A DNA stretch of 64,000 nt from CAZOKH01 sp964580315 (GTDB lineage: Bacteria > Chloroflexota > Anaerolineae > Anaerolineales > Anaerolineaceae): assembly GCA_964580315.1 (NCBI GenBank), contig CAZOKH010000005.1, positions 11,343 to 75,342 on the forward strand, written 5' to 3'. The notes beneath the pieces were generated by a model. It did not search any database and was not told the origin of the DNA. It saw only the letters and a list, made by a program, of their open reading frames with translations. Position numbers and translations under genes: made by a program. Positions 50,530 to 59,888 of the stretch are shown here, one piece after another; the first letter of the stretch is position 1; every line of letters begins with the position of its first letter.

Positions 50530-51807
50530 CTACCCGGCTACGATTTCCCCGTTCAAGCCGTCGCGATTCAATCCCGTGGTTTTTACCAGGCTGAATTCAT
50601 TCCACATGGAGCGCTTTCCAATTGCGCTCACCTGCAAATAATTGTCGGTCAAACCTCTCAACTGCCATTTGCCCTCGCCAGCCGGTTTTGCCGACTCCCA
50701 GAGCACTTTCACCTCTTGTCCCACAAAAGATTCGCGGTATCGCCGTGACGATTCAGCCAGCACAGCCCGCATTTGCTGGCTGCGAAGTTTGCCCACATCA
50801 CCCGTCAGCATGCCCGGAAAAGCAGCGGCGGGCGTGCCGGGGCGCGGAGAAAACACAAACACATGCCCGGCGGCAAAGTTCATGCGCCGCACAAAGTCCA
50901 GGCTCTCTTCAAACAATTCCAGGCTTTCGCCCGGGAATGCCACCATGATGTCGGTGGTGAGAGCCGCCTGCGGGCAGGCAGCGCGGATCTTTTCCACCCA
51001 GCGCGCGTATTCCTCTGGAGTGATACGCCGCCCCATGCGCCGCAAAATTTGCGCCGAACCCGATTGCAGCGGCAGGTGCAAATGCCGGCACAGCCGCCCT
51101 TCCGCCATCAAGCGGATGATGTCATCATCCATATCCCAGGGCTCCAGCGAACTCAGGCGCAGCCGCCCAGGGTTCAGGTTGGCAGCCATTTCAATCAAGT
51201 CCACCAGCCGTCTGGCTGGCTGCAGGTCGCGACCCCAGAAGCCCAGGTTCACCCCGCTGAGCACAATCTCCCGGGCGCCGCTGTCCAGCGCAGCCTGAAT
51301 GTCGTTCATCACACGTTCAGCCGGCATGCTCACCGCCTTGCCGCGCGCCACGCGCGTGATGCAGAATGTGCAGAAATTCTCGCAGCCATCCTGGGCGCGG
51401 ATGAACGCCCGCGTGCGAAAGTGCCTTCCGGGCAGCGGCTGGCGCGCCGTCAACCTGGCGTCCAGCGCATCTTCCTCCACCCCCAGCAATTGTGGAACCA
51501 GGCGCAGCTTGTCGGTGTTGGAAACAACCCGGTTTACCGGCCCCATGGCAAGCACCTCTTGCGGGCTCAGGGTTGCCCAGCAGCCGGTGACCACCACCTG
51601 CTTCGCGCCGGCGCGCGCCGCCTGGCGCACCTTCTTGCGCGAATCAACCACCGCCTGGTTGGTCACCGCGCAAGAGTTGATTACCACGCAGTCAGCCTGC
51701 CCGGGGTCATCCGTCAGGGTGTGCCCGGCAGCCAGAAATTGCCGCGCCATGTATTCGATTTCGCTTTGATTGAGACGACACCCCACGGTGTCCAGGAAAA
51801 CCTTCAT
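50530..51807 (-). CDS. mtaB: tRNA t6A37 methylthiotransferase MtaB
   Basis: A 425-residue radical-SAM methylthiotransferase making ms2t6A at position 37 of tRNAs. UPF0004 domain with Cys10 (DTVGCRLNQSE), Cys46 (INSCAVT) and Cys80 (VTGCWA); the radical-SAM triad is CENFCTFC; a C-terminal TRAM region is suggested around QEVKVLWES. All cysteines are intact. It begins 12 bp after the stop of the LamG-like gene. The ribosome site is weak. Confidence 0.95.
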   Translation of the reverse strand: MKVFLDTVGCRLNQSEIEYMARQFLAAGHTLTDDPGQADCVVINSCAVTNQAVVDSRKKVRQAARAGAKQVVVTGCWATLSPQEVLAMGPVNRVVSNTDKLRLVPQLLGVEEDALDARLTARQPLPGRHFRTRAFIRAQDGCENFCTFCITRVARGKAVSMPAERVMNDIQAALDSGAREIVLSGVNLGFWGRDLQPARRLVDLIEMAANLNPGRLRLSSLEPWDMDDDIIRLMAEGRLCRHLHLPLQSGSAQILRRMGRRITPEEYARWVEKIRAACPQAALTTDIMVAFPGESLELFEESLDFVRRMNFAAGHVFVFSPRPGTPAAAFPGMLTGDVGKLRSQQMRAVLAESSRRYRESFVGQEVKVLWESAKPAGEGKWQLRGLTDNYLQVSAIGKRSMWNEFSLVKTTGLNRDGLNGEIVAG

Positions 51808-51819
51808 ATCAATAACCCA

Positions 51820-52503
51820 TCAGGGTTGAACCACCGCAAAGTTGTCAAAAAACACATCCACACCGGCGGTTTCATACGCCCCCGCCAGCAGCCCTACATC
51901 ACCTTCCACAAAATCGCCGTCACGGGTTTCAATCACCGTCTGGCGGTTGACCGCCAGGGATAAACGGTCGCCAATGCATTCGGCCCAAATTTGATTGACG
52001 GCATTGCCCTGCTGAATGGCTTCAGAATACTGCATTTGACCGCTTCCAAGCACCTGGTAGTCGCCGTCTTGCACTTTGCCAACGGCCGCATAACCGTCGC
52101 TGCTGATCAGGAAGACATAATAATTGCGGTCATCTTGATGGCGGCAGATCAAACCGTAATGGTTATCCAGCGGGCCATTGAGCAGTACCGATTCCACGCC
52201 CAGTTTCACATCGCGGAAGCGTTTGCCCGCCACGCTCCAGGCATCCCGGTACGATTCATCCACCAGGATGCGCAAACCACCCGCGCGATATTCCACCAGT
52301 GCGCCGTCAAAGTCGCCGGTCTTCCAGTTACCATTGGTCTCTGAAAAGTCGTCTGCGTACAAAATTTCACCCGGCGCTGCATCTTGCGGTGCGCTTTGAA
52401 AAGGTTTAAGCAAATCGCATGCCGGCAAAATGAGCAGCAAAAACAAACCAGCCAACAGCAAAAAACGGAGTTTGTATTGAAAATGTTTTTGGTGAATTTT
52501 CAT
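51820..52503 (-). CDS. Lipoprotein with LamG/concanavalin-like domain
   Basis: 227 residues. A signal peptide ends with the lipobox ILPACDLL (Cys near 29). The remainder (45-225) is a beta-sandwich of the LamG/DUF1080 type: GEILYADDFSETNGNWKTGD, YGLICRHQDDRNYYVFLISS and VDVFFDNFAVVQP. Such domains bind glycans or other ligands at the cell surface; no catalytic residues are recognised. It is separated from the TPR gene upstream by about 87 bp. Confidence 0.85.
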   Translation of the reverse strand: MKIHQKHFQYKLRFLLLAGLFLLLILPACDLLKPFQSAPQDAAPGEILYADDFSETNGNWKTGDFDGALVEYRAGGLRILVDESYRDAWSVAGKRFRDVKLGVESVLLNGPLDNHYGLICRHQDDRNYYVFLISSDGYAAVGKVQDGDYQVLGSGQMQYSEAIQQGNAVNQIWAECIGDRLSLAVNRQTVIETRDGDFVEGDVGLLAGAYETAGVDVFFDNFAVVQP

Positions 52504-52590
52504 ATTTCGGTACCGGGCAGCAAGCCTGAATGAAATAATTCTTTGAAGCTGTTTTTCAATTCATTGTGCCAGATTGTAACATGAACCCCC

Positions 52591-54027
52591 TTACCCGCCG
52601 GGAAAATATTGATCCAGCAAACGCTGCGCCTGCCCGGCGCTGATTGCATCCGTCTGAGCGTGGTGCGCCGCCTGCAGCAGGTATAAATACGCCAGTTCCT
52701 GATCGTTTTTCTCCAGGTAAAGCTGCCCCAGGTGCAGCAAGGCAGGAGAATACTTTTCATCTTGCTCCAGGGCGCGCAGCAAAAAGCGTTCAGCAGCGTC
52801 CATGTCTTCCAGCGCCATTAATGACCAACCCATCACATCCAGTGCGGCTGCCTGGTTGGGCGCCAGAAAAACCGCCTGCCGTGCGGCAGTAACACCCACA
52901 CCCTCCACATCCATGTTGTAACGCAGGCAAAACACCGCCAGCGCCCGCCAGTAATCGGCGTTATCCGCGTCCAAATCCACCGCGGCCTGGTAATGATCAA
53001 GGGCAAACTGCAAATTACCCAGGTCAGCCAGCGTGTTGCCCATTTCGACATGCCAGGCTGCCTGGTCAGGATACTGATTGATGATCGCCGCCAGGTAAGT
53101 CAGGGCGATATCCGGCCGTCCCTGCCGCCGCCAGTAAAGGGCTGCAAAAGCCTGCACCGTGGGTGATTGCGGCGCCAGTTTGACCGCCTGCTGCATCGAT
53201 TCCCAGCCGCTCTCGCCAACCCGCTGCTGCACCTCGGCCAGCAGCGCCCATGCCTCGCCGTCTTCAGGCCACACCTGAACAGCCTGCTTTAGAAAAGGAA
53301 TGGCAAGGTGCCACTCCTCAACCTCGCTAAAAACCTGTCCCAAAACCATCATTCGGTCGGTTGAATCCGGCTCATCAGCCAGGTGGTTTGCCGCCGAACG
53401 CAGCTTGCCCACTTGTTCTGCCAGGTTTGGATCGCGCTGCGACGCTTCCAACAACAGGCTGACCGCCTGCTGCGGGTCTTCTTCCATCATCAAAACACCC
53501 TGCAAATAACGAACCCGGGCGCTTTCGGGCTGGTGCTGCCGCCAATTTTGCAGTGTCAACAGCGCGCCGCCGCGATCGCCGCTGGCAATTTGCAGGCGCG
53601 TAACCTGCTCGTATGTTTCCAGCCCCATTTTTCCTGTTTCCACCTGCTTGCGAATCAAAGAAATGGCGGCTGCGCGGTTGCCCTGTTTCTGATACAGTTG
53701 AATCAGGTCGTCTTGCCCTTCCACCGATAAAGCCCGCAATTGATCAGCTTGCTCATAGGCTTTCACAGCCAGGTCCATTTGACCGGCATTCTTTTGCAAA
53801 ACGCCAATCTGCTCCCAGGTTTCTCCTCGCCAGGGTTCAATCTCCACAACCTGGTTCAAATGCACCAGCATCACCGGTGAAGAGCCATCGGAGTTGGATG
53901 CCTGAATGGAACGCAGCGCCCGCTGTAGCGGCTGTGCACGCGGCTGAAGCTGCAAGCCCGCCGCCAGCATGATTGGCAGGATGATGATAAGATAGTGAAG
54001 AAACTTTCGCGTATTCCATGACTTCAT
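52591..54027 (-). CDS. Membrane-anchored TPR protein
   Basis: 478 residues from the ATG at 54027. One N-terminal hydrophobic helix (residues 10-25) and then about ten TPR units extending to the C-terminus, e.g. PWRGETWEQIGVLQKNAGQM and LQFALDHYQAAVDLDADNAD. Probably an extracytoplasmic scaffold. A TATAAT at 54040-54035 would start transcription almost at the ATG, so a leaderless message is possible. A longer start at 54072 would overlap the divergent EamA gene. Confidence 0.85.
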   Translation of the reverse strand: MKSWNTRKFLHYLIIILPIMLAAGLQLQPRAQPLQRALRSIQASNSDGSSPVMLVHLNQVVEIEPWRGETWEQIGVLQKNAGQMDLAVKAYEQADQLRALSVEGQDDLIQLYQKQGNRAAAISLIRKQVETGKMGLETYEQVTRLQIASGDRGGALLTLQNWRQHQPESARVRYLQGVLMMEEDPQQAVSLLLEASQRDPNLAEQVGKLRSAANHLADEPDSTDRMMVLGQVFSEVEEWHLAIPFLKQAVQVWPEDGEAWALLAEVQQRVGESGWESMQQAVKLAPQSPTVQAFAALYWRRQGRPDIALTYLAAIINQYPDQAAWHVEMGNTLADLGNLQFALDHYQAAVDLDADNADYWRALAVFCLRYNMDVEGVGVTAARQAVFLAPNQAAALDVMGWSLMALEDMDAAERFLLRALEQDEKYSPALLHLGQLYLEKNDQELAYLYLLQAAHHAQTDAISAGQAQRLLDQYFPGG

Positions 54028-54065
54028 AAACCCAATTATAAGCTGAACTTTTCTGACGCCGCCCA

Positions 54066-54995
54066 ATGACAAACACGCCCTCCCCCTCTCATCCGCACCG
54101 CCGCGCAGTGCTGCAAGCCTTATTGGTCACCTTTTTATGGTCCACCTCATGGGTATTAATCAAAATTGGGCTGGTTGAAATTCCAGCTGTAACCTTTGCC
54201 GGTTTGCGCTACCAGATTGCCGTCCTGTGCCTGCTGCCATTTTTCCTGCGCGCCAACGGGCTGGCTTCTTTGCGTGCATTAAACCGGGAAAACTGGCTGT
54301 TGCTCATCATCCAGGGCGTCATCTTCATCGCCCTCGCGCAGGGAGCGCAGTTCATCGGGTTATCCTATTTGCCCGCCATCACGGTCAATTTTGTTTTGAG
54401 TTTCACATCTCTGGTGGTGGCGCTGCTGGGGATGGTTTTCCTGGCAGAGATTCCCTCGCGCATACAGTGGCTGGGTCTGGGTCTTTCACTGGCATCTGCG
54501 CTGTTCTTCTTTTACCCGGCTCAAATTCCACAGGCGCAGGCAATTGGGTACACAGCCGTCATCACTGGCTCACTGGCAAACGCCGTGGCGGCAATCCTCG
54601 GCAGAAAGATAAACCGCACATCAAAAATTGACCCGCTAACGGTAACCGTGATCAGCATGGGAATCGGATCGCCAATATTACTGGCCGCCGGTATCCTGAC
54701 GCAAGGGCTGCCCCAACTCAGTTTTCAAGGATGGCTAATTCTGTTATGGCTGGCGGTCATCAACACTGCTTTTGCCTTCACCCTGTGGAACCTGACCCTG
54801 CGCACGCTAACCGCCATGGAATCCAGCATTATCAACAACACCATGAGTGTGCAAATTCCCATTTTGGCTGTGATTTTCTTGAACGAAAGTTTGACCCCCA
54901 TAAAAATTGTGGGGATTGTGCTGGCTATAGTCGGCGCTACCCTGGTGCAAATTAACCGTCCGCTGGCAAATCCTGCAGCGGAAACCGCACGATAA
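54066..54995 (+). CDS. EamA/DMT-family transporter
   Basis: 309 residues, ten membrane helices in two EamA repeats: LLVTFLWSTSWVLIKIGLVE with SYLPAITVNFVLSFTSLVVA in the first, and AFTLWNLTLRTLTAMESSII with ESLTPIKIVGIVLAIVGATL in the second. A metabolite exporter or importer of unknown substrate. Divergent from the TPR gene over 38 bp. Its last 44 bp overlap the convergent cNMP-kinase gene. Confidence 0.93.
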   Translation: MTNTPSPSHPHRRAVLQALLVTFLWSTSWVLIKIGLVEIPAVTFAGLRYQIAVLCLLPFFLRANGLASLRALNRENWLLLIIQGVIFIALAQGAQFIGLSYLPAITVNFVLSFTSLVVALLGMVFLAEIPSRIQWLGLGLSLASALFFFYPAQIPQAQAIGYTAVITGSLANAVAAILGRKINRTSKIDPLTVTVISMGIGSPILLAAGILTQGLPQLSFQGWLILLWLAVINTAFAFTLWNLTLRTLTAMESSIINNTMSVQIPILAVIFLNESLTPIKIVGIVLAIVGATLVQINRPLANPAAETAR

Positions 54996-56142
54996 ATTGA
55001 CTGCCCTCGCCCGGCACACTGTTCACATCAATGTGTCCGCCGTGCTGCTCGACGACCTGGCTGGCAATAGACAATCCCAGCCCGGCACCCCTGAACAGTT
55101 GTCCCCCAATTTCATCCACATGAAAGAAACGCTCAAAAATGTGCGGCAGCGCTTCCGGCGAAATGCCCAGCCCGTGATCTTTCACCCTGACCGCAATTTG
55201 CTGCGGATGGCCGGTAATTTCAACCAAGACATCACCACCCTGCGGGCTGAATTTGATGGCGTTATCCAGGATATTGAAAAACACGCGTTCCAGACTGCGC
55301 GCGTCCCCCGGCAAAGCTGGAAGCGTTCCATTCTTTTGCAGGGTTAAATGCACCTTTTGCCCTTCAGCGCGCGCTTTGTGGCGCTGGATGGCTGCTTCAA
55401 TCACCGCCAGGATATCAACCGGTTCAAAGCGGGGCATGATTAAATCCATTTCCTGCAGGAACAAAATATCATTCACCAGGGTGGTAATCTCCTGCAGGTT
55501 GCGCGCAATGGGTTCCAGCACTGTCAGCAGCATGGGACCTTCCATTGACCCCGACTGCGCCAACTGCATAAAACCGTTGGCGGCTGTCAGCGGGGTGCGC
55601 AATTCATGGGCAATGGTGGTCAAAAACTGGCTGCGCGCTTTTTCCTGGTCGGCCAGGCGCTGATAGGCATCTGCCAGTTCAACCGCCTTTTTGCGCAGAT
55701 CTTCAATCGCCATTTCATCATTTTCGCGCAGGCGCCGGCTCACCTCGCGCACCATGGCAACCGACATGCTGCTGCTGCGTTCCAGCAGGTTTGAAAACGC
55801 CTGCCGGTTGATCTCCAGGGCGGTCACCGACGTGATGGCCGTCACCGATGCCGCGCGCGGCGCATCGTGGATGATGGCCATCTCCCCGAAAAAGTCACCC
55901 GGTTTCAGTTTTTTCAGAATGCGCAGTTCGCTTTCATTAATCCACTTGGCAACTTCCACTTCCCCATCCAGGATAATGAAAAAGGTATCTTCACGCGCCC
56001 CTTCCCGGCAAATGACCGTTTGGGGAGAGAACATGCGTAACACGCCTTTTGAGATCATCTCATCGGCTTCATCTGTTTTGATGCCGGGAAAAGCCCGGTG
56101 TAAAATGTCGCACGGAATGATTTCTTGTTTCATGTTTCCCAT
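54952..56142 (-). CDS. Cyclic-nucleotide-binding-domain histidine kinase
   Basis: 396 residues. N-terminal Crp-like cNMP-binding domain (about 10-130; FFIILDGEVEVAKWINESEL, LKPGDFFGEMAIIHDAPRAA), a coiled-coil linker, HisKA with the phospho-His in FLTTIAHELRTPLTAANGF, and HATPase_c (NAIKFSPQGG, DHGLGISPE, GAGLGLSIASQVVEQHGG). No membrane segment, so a cytoplasmic kinase. The FGEMA phosphate cassette lacks nothing obvious. A TATAAT at 56156-56151 implies a start close to the ATG; the second ATG at 56133 is an alternative start. No regulator gene is adjacent. Confidence 0.93.
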   Translation of the reverse strand: MGNMKQEIIPCDILHRAFPGIKTDEADEMISKGVLRMFSPQTVICREGAREDTFFIILDGEVEVAKWINESELRILKKLKPGDFFGEMAIIHDAPRAASVTAITSVTALEINRQAFSNLLERSSSMSVAMVREVSRRLRENDEMAIEDLRKKAVELADAYQRLADQEKARSQFLTTIAHELRTPLTAANGFMQLAQSGSMEGPMLLTVLEPIARNLQEITTLVNDILFLQEMDLIMPRFEPVDILAVIEAAIQRHKARAEGQKVHLTLQKNGTLPALPGDARSLERVFFNILDNAIKFSPQGGDVLVEITGHPQQIAVRVKDHGLGISPEALPHIFERFFHVDEIGGQLFRGAGLGLSIASQVVEQHGGHIDVNSVPGEGSQFIVRFPLQDLPADG

Positions 56143-56248
56143 CCAAAATCATTATAGTGAATATTCCAGGGAATAATTCTGAGGCGAGCTTACAATTGCA
56201 TTTCAAACAATCCCGGCAGTTGCCACATTAAACTTTCGCCTTTCCTTA

Positions 56249-56254
56249 TATAAT
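56249..56254 (+). promoter_or_regulatory. -10 element for the toroid lipoprotein gene
   Basis: TATAAT at 56249-56254 in the divergent 175-bp gap; -35 weak (CATTAA at 17 bp spacing). Predicted start near 56261 gives a 57-nt leader with AAGGGG six bases from the ATG. Confidence 0.4.
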
Positions 56255-56317
56255 ACCAGTAGCGGATTTATTGTTAAGAATTAACCATTCAAGAGGATTA
56301 AAAATAAGGGGTATTCC

Positions 56318-58225
56318 ATGAAAAGAAAAAAAACGGTTTTAAAAAACCTCGTCTTATCGTTCTGGGCGGTGCTGGTAATCGTTTCTTCCCTGGGCTGCAG
56401 CCGCTATCCGCAAATTCCTCAGGCAGAAACCGGTGCGGCATCGGCGACAGCCGCCGCTACAATGACCACCACCAACCAGTCAACCAATGGTATCTGGTAC
56501 GAATATATTAAAACCGCCGATCAATTCTCAAACGAACAGGGCCAAATGCTGGCCGAATATGTTTCGGGACGTTTGTTCAAAAATGAAGCGCCCAACGCCG
56601 AGGTGGAAGCGATTCTCAAATCTGACCTGGCAGCCCGCATCGTGTATCTCTCCATCAGCGACGGCTACTCGGCAGCGCAGGTATTCTCAGCCACCGGCAC
56701 GGGCATTCGCCAGGCAATTGAAAACGCATTCGCTCAGGCAAATGAAGCTGTTGAAAAGGGCTTGGAACCGCAGTGGGTGCAGTTCGATATTGTGCATGAG
56801 GTTACCCTGCTGACGGATGTCGATATCAATAACCCGCAGCCCCTGGAGTATGAGCGCAGCCTGTTTGGCCTGGCATTTGACCGCTATGTGGGCCTTGCAT
56901 TTCTACCGCAGGAATTGGTTGCACGCACCCTGGTTGACAGCAAACGAAAAATCCGCCCTGACAATATCCAGGAATACCTGGAATTTATCGGAAAAGAAGA
57001 CTCCTATTTTGCCCTTAACCTGGCGCTGCAGAACAAGCTGATCAACCTGTACCGTTTCACCACGCTGAGCTATTTCACCAACGGGAAGGAAACCTTTCCA
57101 CTTTACCGCGGGCATCGCATGTTTGATGAAATTACCCCTGAAGAAGCGCTGCAATCCGCTGTTGCCGGCGGTTCCTATTTAGCCCGCTCAGTGGGCCCCG
57201 ATGGCCGATTTATCTATCTTTTCTACCCCAAAACCAACTCCATACCCAATGATTACAATATCGTCCGCCACGCCGGCTCGGTGTGGGGAATGCTGGAATT
57301 GTATGATGTGGCGCCCACTGTTGAACTGAGAGAAGCCATTAACCGCTCGTTGAAGTTTGAGCTGTTGGGACAGGCCACCCAGGATTGCACCTTCAAAGGG
57401 AAAGAATATCTGTGCATCGTGGAAAATGACAACGTCAAGCTGGGCAGCAACGCCCTGGGGGCCATCGCCCTGTCAAAGTATATTGAAATCACCGGCGACA
57501 GGCAATACCTGGATGAAATGCTGGCTTACGGCGAATGGGCGCTGGCAACCATGGATCCCATCAGCGGCGAATTCCTGGCTTCCACGGTTTCGCATCCAGA
57601 GGGTGAAATCACTTCCAAAGAATCACAATACTTTCCGGGCGAAACCATCCTGGCGTTTTTGCGAATCTACCGCATGGACAAAAATGCCAAATGGCTCGAC
57701 GCCGCTGAAAAAGCCGCAAAGTATTTAATCAACGTGCGCGACGCGGGCAAAGAAATCAATGAATTGCAGCACGATCACTGGCTGCTGTACGCACTGAATG
57801 AACTGTACCGCGAGCGCCCCAACGCCATCTACCTGGAGCACACCCAAAAAATCGCGCAGGGCATCATCAACAAACAAAACCTCAATCCCCCCTATCCCGA
57901 TTGGTTGGGAAGCTACTACAACCCTCCGCGCTCCACACCCGCCGCCACCCGCTCCGAAGGCATGCTGGCTGCCTATCAACTGGTGCGCGATTTCGGCAAG
58001 CCCGAAGACGCCGAAGCCATTTTAAAATCGGTGGAAATGCTGATTGCATTTCAATTGCAAACCCAGTTCCGCCCCGAAACAGCCATGTTTGTCGATAACC
58101 CGCAATACATTATGGGCGCATTCCACGCCGATTTAACCAACTTTGAAATTCGCAACGACTACGTTCAACACAATGTTGCCAGCCTGGTGGCCTACTACGA
58201 GGTAACCAGACCAGATGCGCAATAA
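56318..58225 (+). CDS. Large predicted lipoprotein with (alpha/alpha)6-toroid-like C-terminal domain
   Basis: 635 residues. Signal peptide with lipobox SSLGCSRYP (Cys near 27) and a Thr/Ala-rich linker. Residues about 60-240 form an unrecognised mixed domain. Residues about 260-625 are helical with repeated HxxxR/W patterns (LLGQATQDCTFKGKEYLCIV, ALATMDPISGEFLAS, LQHDHWLLYALNELYRERP, AATRSEGMLAAYQLV), resembling six-hairpin glycosidase, epimerase or polysaccharide-lyase toroids. A carbohydrate-active surface enzyme is plausible; catalytic residues cannot be assigned. Confidence 0.8.
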   Translation: MKRKKTVLKNLVLSFWAVLVIVSSLGCSRYPQIPQAETGAASATAAATMTTTNQSTNGIWYEYIKTADQFSNEQGQMLAEYVSGRLFKNEAPNAEVEAILKSDLAARIVYLSISDGYSAAQVFSATGTGIRQAIENAFAQANEAVEKGLEPQWVQFDIVHEVTLLTDVDINNPQPLEYERSLFGLAFDRYVGLAFLPQELVARTLVDSKRKIRPDNIQEYLEFIGKEDSYFALNLALQNKLINLYRFTTLSYFTNGKETFPLYRGHRMFDEITPEEALQSAVAGGSYLARSVGPDGRFIYLFYPKTNSIPNDYNIVRHAGSVWGMLELYDVAPTVELREAINRSLKFELLGQATQDCTFKGKEYLCIVENDNVKLGSNALGAIALSKYIEITGDRQYLDEMLAYGEWALATMDPISGEFLASTVSHPEGEITSKESQYFPGETILAFLRIYRMDKNAKWLDAAEKAAKYLINVRDAGKEINELQHDHWLLYALNELYRERPNAIYLEHTQKIAQGIINKQNLNPPYPDWLGSYYNPPRSTPAATRSEGMLAAYQLVRDFGKPEDAEAILKSVEMLIAFQLQTQFRPETAMFVDNPQYIMGAFHADLTNFEIRNDYVQHNVASLVAYYEVTRPDAQ

Positions 58226-58289
58226 TTGTGATCGTTTGGCCGCAACATTAAACTCGCATAAAGGTTTCTCTGCATCAATCCTGCATCGC

Positions 58290-58318
58290 TTGACGTTAAA
58301 ACAGGGTTATGCTACTAT
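58290..58318 (+). promoter_or_regulatory. Promoter of the LysM lipoprotein gene
   Basis: TTGACG (58290-58295), 17 bp, TACTAT (58313-58318) with an extended TGC before the -10. Predicted start near 58325, a 70-nt leader. Confidence 0.8.
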
Positions 58319-58394
58319 CTTAACAATAATAAGCACAGATTTTCTAGTGGCTCATGTTACACCGTGGTTATTTTAAGAAAAAGCGAGCTTGCCA

Positions 58395-59015
58395 ATGAAA
58401 AAGAACTGGATCCTTTTGTTAACTGCTTTAACTTTTTTGAGCCTGCTGCTGGGCGCCTGCCAGCGCTCCGCTTCGCAAGCTCCGGTTGCGCAACCCACCA
58501 GCACTGGTGAAATGCCCTTCCCGGTCGTGACACAGGTCAATCCGCTGGATGACGTCATCATGAGTACCCAGTATGCCATGGAAACTGCCGCTGCAGAGGG
58601 CGGCGCCGAACCCACCGAAGCAGCCACCGCCACCCCCGAACCCACCGATTTCCCCACTGCCACACCGGGCGTGCCTTCATCTTATACGCTTCAGAAAGGC
58701 GAATTTCCCTACTGCATCGCCCGCCGCTTCAATGTTAACGTGGTCGATCTGCTGAACCTGAACGGTTTGAGCGTCAACTCGCTGGTCAACCCGGGTGCGG
58801 TCTTGAAAATACCCCAGGACAGCGAGTGGTCGACCAGCGCACACGGCGCACGCGCCTTGCACGCCCACGATGGCACACACACCGTCAAATCCAACGAAAC
58901 CATCTATTCAATAGCCTGCTATTACGGCGATGTGGACCCGAACGCAATCATTGCAGCCAACGGTCTCGAAAAGCCCTACACGGTAAATCCCGGTCAGAGC
59001 CTCATCATCCCCTAA
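58395..59015 (+). CDS. LysM-domain lipoprotein
   Basis: 206 residues from the ATG at 58395 (a TTG two codons upstream is the alternative). Lipobox LLLGACQRS (Cys near 20), a Thr/Pro/Glu-rich spacer (PTEAATATPEPTDFPTATPG) and two LysM repeats: SYTLQKGEFPYCIARRFNVN (about 95-140) and HTVKSNETIYSIACYYGDVD (about 158-206). LysM binds GlcNAc-containing glycans, so it probably associates with peptidoglycan. No catalytic domain. Confidence 0.9.
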   Translation: MKKNWILLLTALTFLSLLLGACQRSASQAPVAQPTSTGEMPFPVVTQVNPLDDVIMSTQYAMETAAAEGGAEPTEAATATPEPTDFPTATPGVPSSYTLQKGEFPYCIARRFNVNVVDLLNLNGLSVNSLVNPGAVLKIPQDSEWSTSAHGARALHAHDGTHTVKSNETIYSIACYYGDVDPNAIIAANGLEKPYTVNPGQSLIIP

Positions 59016-59058
59016 GCATGTCGTTGGTTGCAATTGAGAAAACCCCAGGTCAACCCGC

Positions 59059-59089
59059 TTACCGGCAGCGTTGCATACGCCGCCGGTAA
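59059..59089 (+). terminator. Terminator after the LysM gene
   Basis: TTACCGGC and its complement GCCGGTAA, with inner AGCGT/ACGC pairing, followed by GGATTTTG. It ends 45 bases before the NUDIX gene's start codon. Confidence 0.65.
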
Positions 59090-59134
59090 GGATTTTGATT
59101 GGCGTGCAACCATAACACAAAACAGGATTTCATC

Positions 59135-59671
59135 ATGGATTTTACAGAGTTGAATCACAACACCATTTACAACGGGCGCGTTTTTCAGGTCGAAGCCGTG
59201 GATATGCGCCTTCCCAACGGCAAAGTGCACACCTATGACCTGATTCGGCACAACCCTTCCATCTCCATTCTTCCTCTCGACAGCCAGGGTAACATCTACT
59301 TCGTAGAACAATATCGTGTTGGCGTTGGCGCCAGTTTGCTGGAATTGCCCGCCGGTGTAGCCGAAGACGGCGAAGAACCCGCCGTTTGTGCTGCGCGCGA
59401 AATCCGCGAAGAAACCGGTTACTCGGCCAGCCACATTCAAGAACTGGGACAGTTCTACCTGGCCCCCGGTTACTGCAATGAGAAAATGTATGCCTTCCTG
59501 GCCACGGGGCTCAACCTGGATCCCCTGCGCGCCGATGAAGATGAATTCCTCAACTTGCGCGCCATCCCTGCGGCCGAAGCCTACCGACTGGCTTTTTCCA
59601 GTCAGATTCATGATTCCAAGACACTGGCCACCCTGCTTCTGGCTCATCCGCACCTGAAAAATTGGTTATAA
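59135..59671 (+). CDS. NUDIX hydrolase, ADP-ribose pyrophosphatase-like
   Basis: 178 residues. The Nudix box G-x5-E-x7-REUxEExGU is complete (GVAEDGEEPAVCAAREIREE, then TGY at about 78-100). The upstream EQYRVGVGASLLELPAG and the downstream FYLAPGYCNEKMYAFLATGL fit the ADP-ribose pyrophosphatase (NudF/YqkG) branch. AGGA eight bases before the ATG at 59135 sets the start. A weak TATAAT at 59667-59672 at its end could serve the nifJ gene. Confidence 0.93.
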   Translation: MDFTELNHNTIYNGRVFQVEAVDMRLPNGKVHTYDLIRHNPSISILPLDSQGNIYFVEQYRVGVGASLLELPAGVAEDGEEPAVCAAREIREETGYSASHIQELGQFYLAPGYCNEKMYAFLATGLNLDPLRADEDEFLNLRAIPAAEAYRLAFSSQIHDSKTLATLLLAHPHLKNWL

Positions 59672-59888
59672 TCCTTCTGCAGAGCTGAACCACGGCCCTG
59701 GGGGAGTAAGGACAAAATATATGACAGGAAACAAGATTTTTGATGACTAAACTAACTAATTAAAATCCACATTCACCGATAAACTTAGGTAGATAGCTTG
59801 TCCATACACGCAGCATATACCCGCTGGATTTCACCTGCGGTATAACCATAAAAAAGCAATCAATAAATAACTTTTTGGAGCGAAATTC

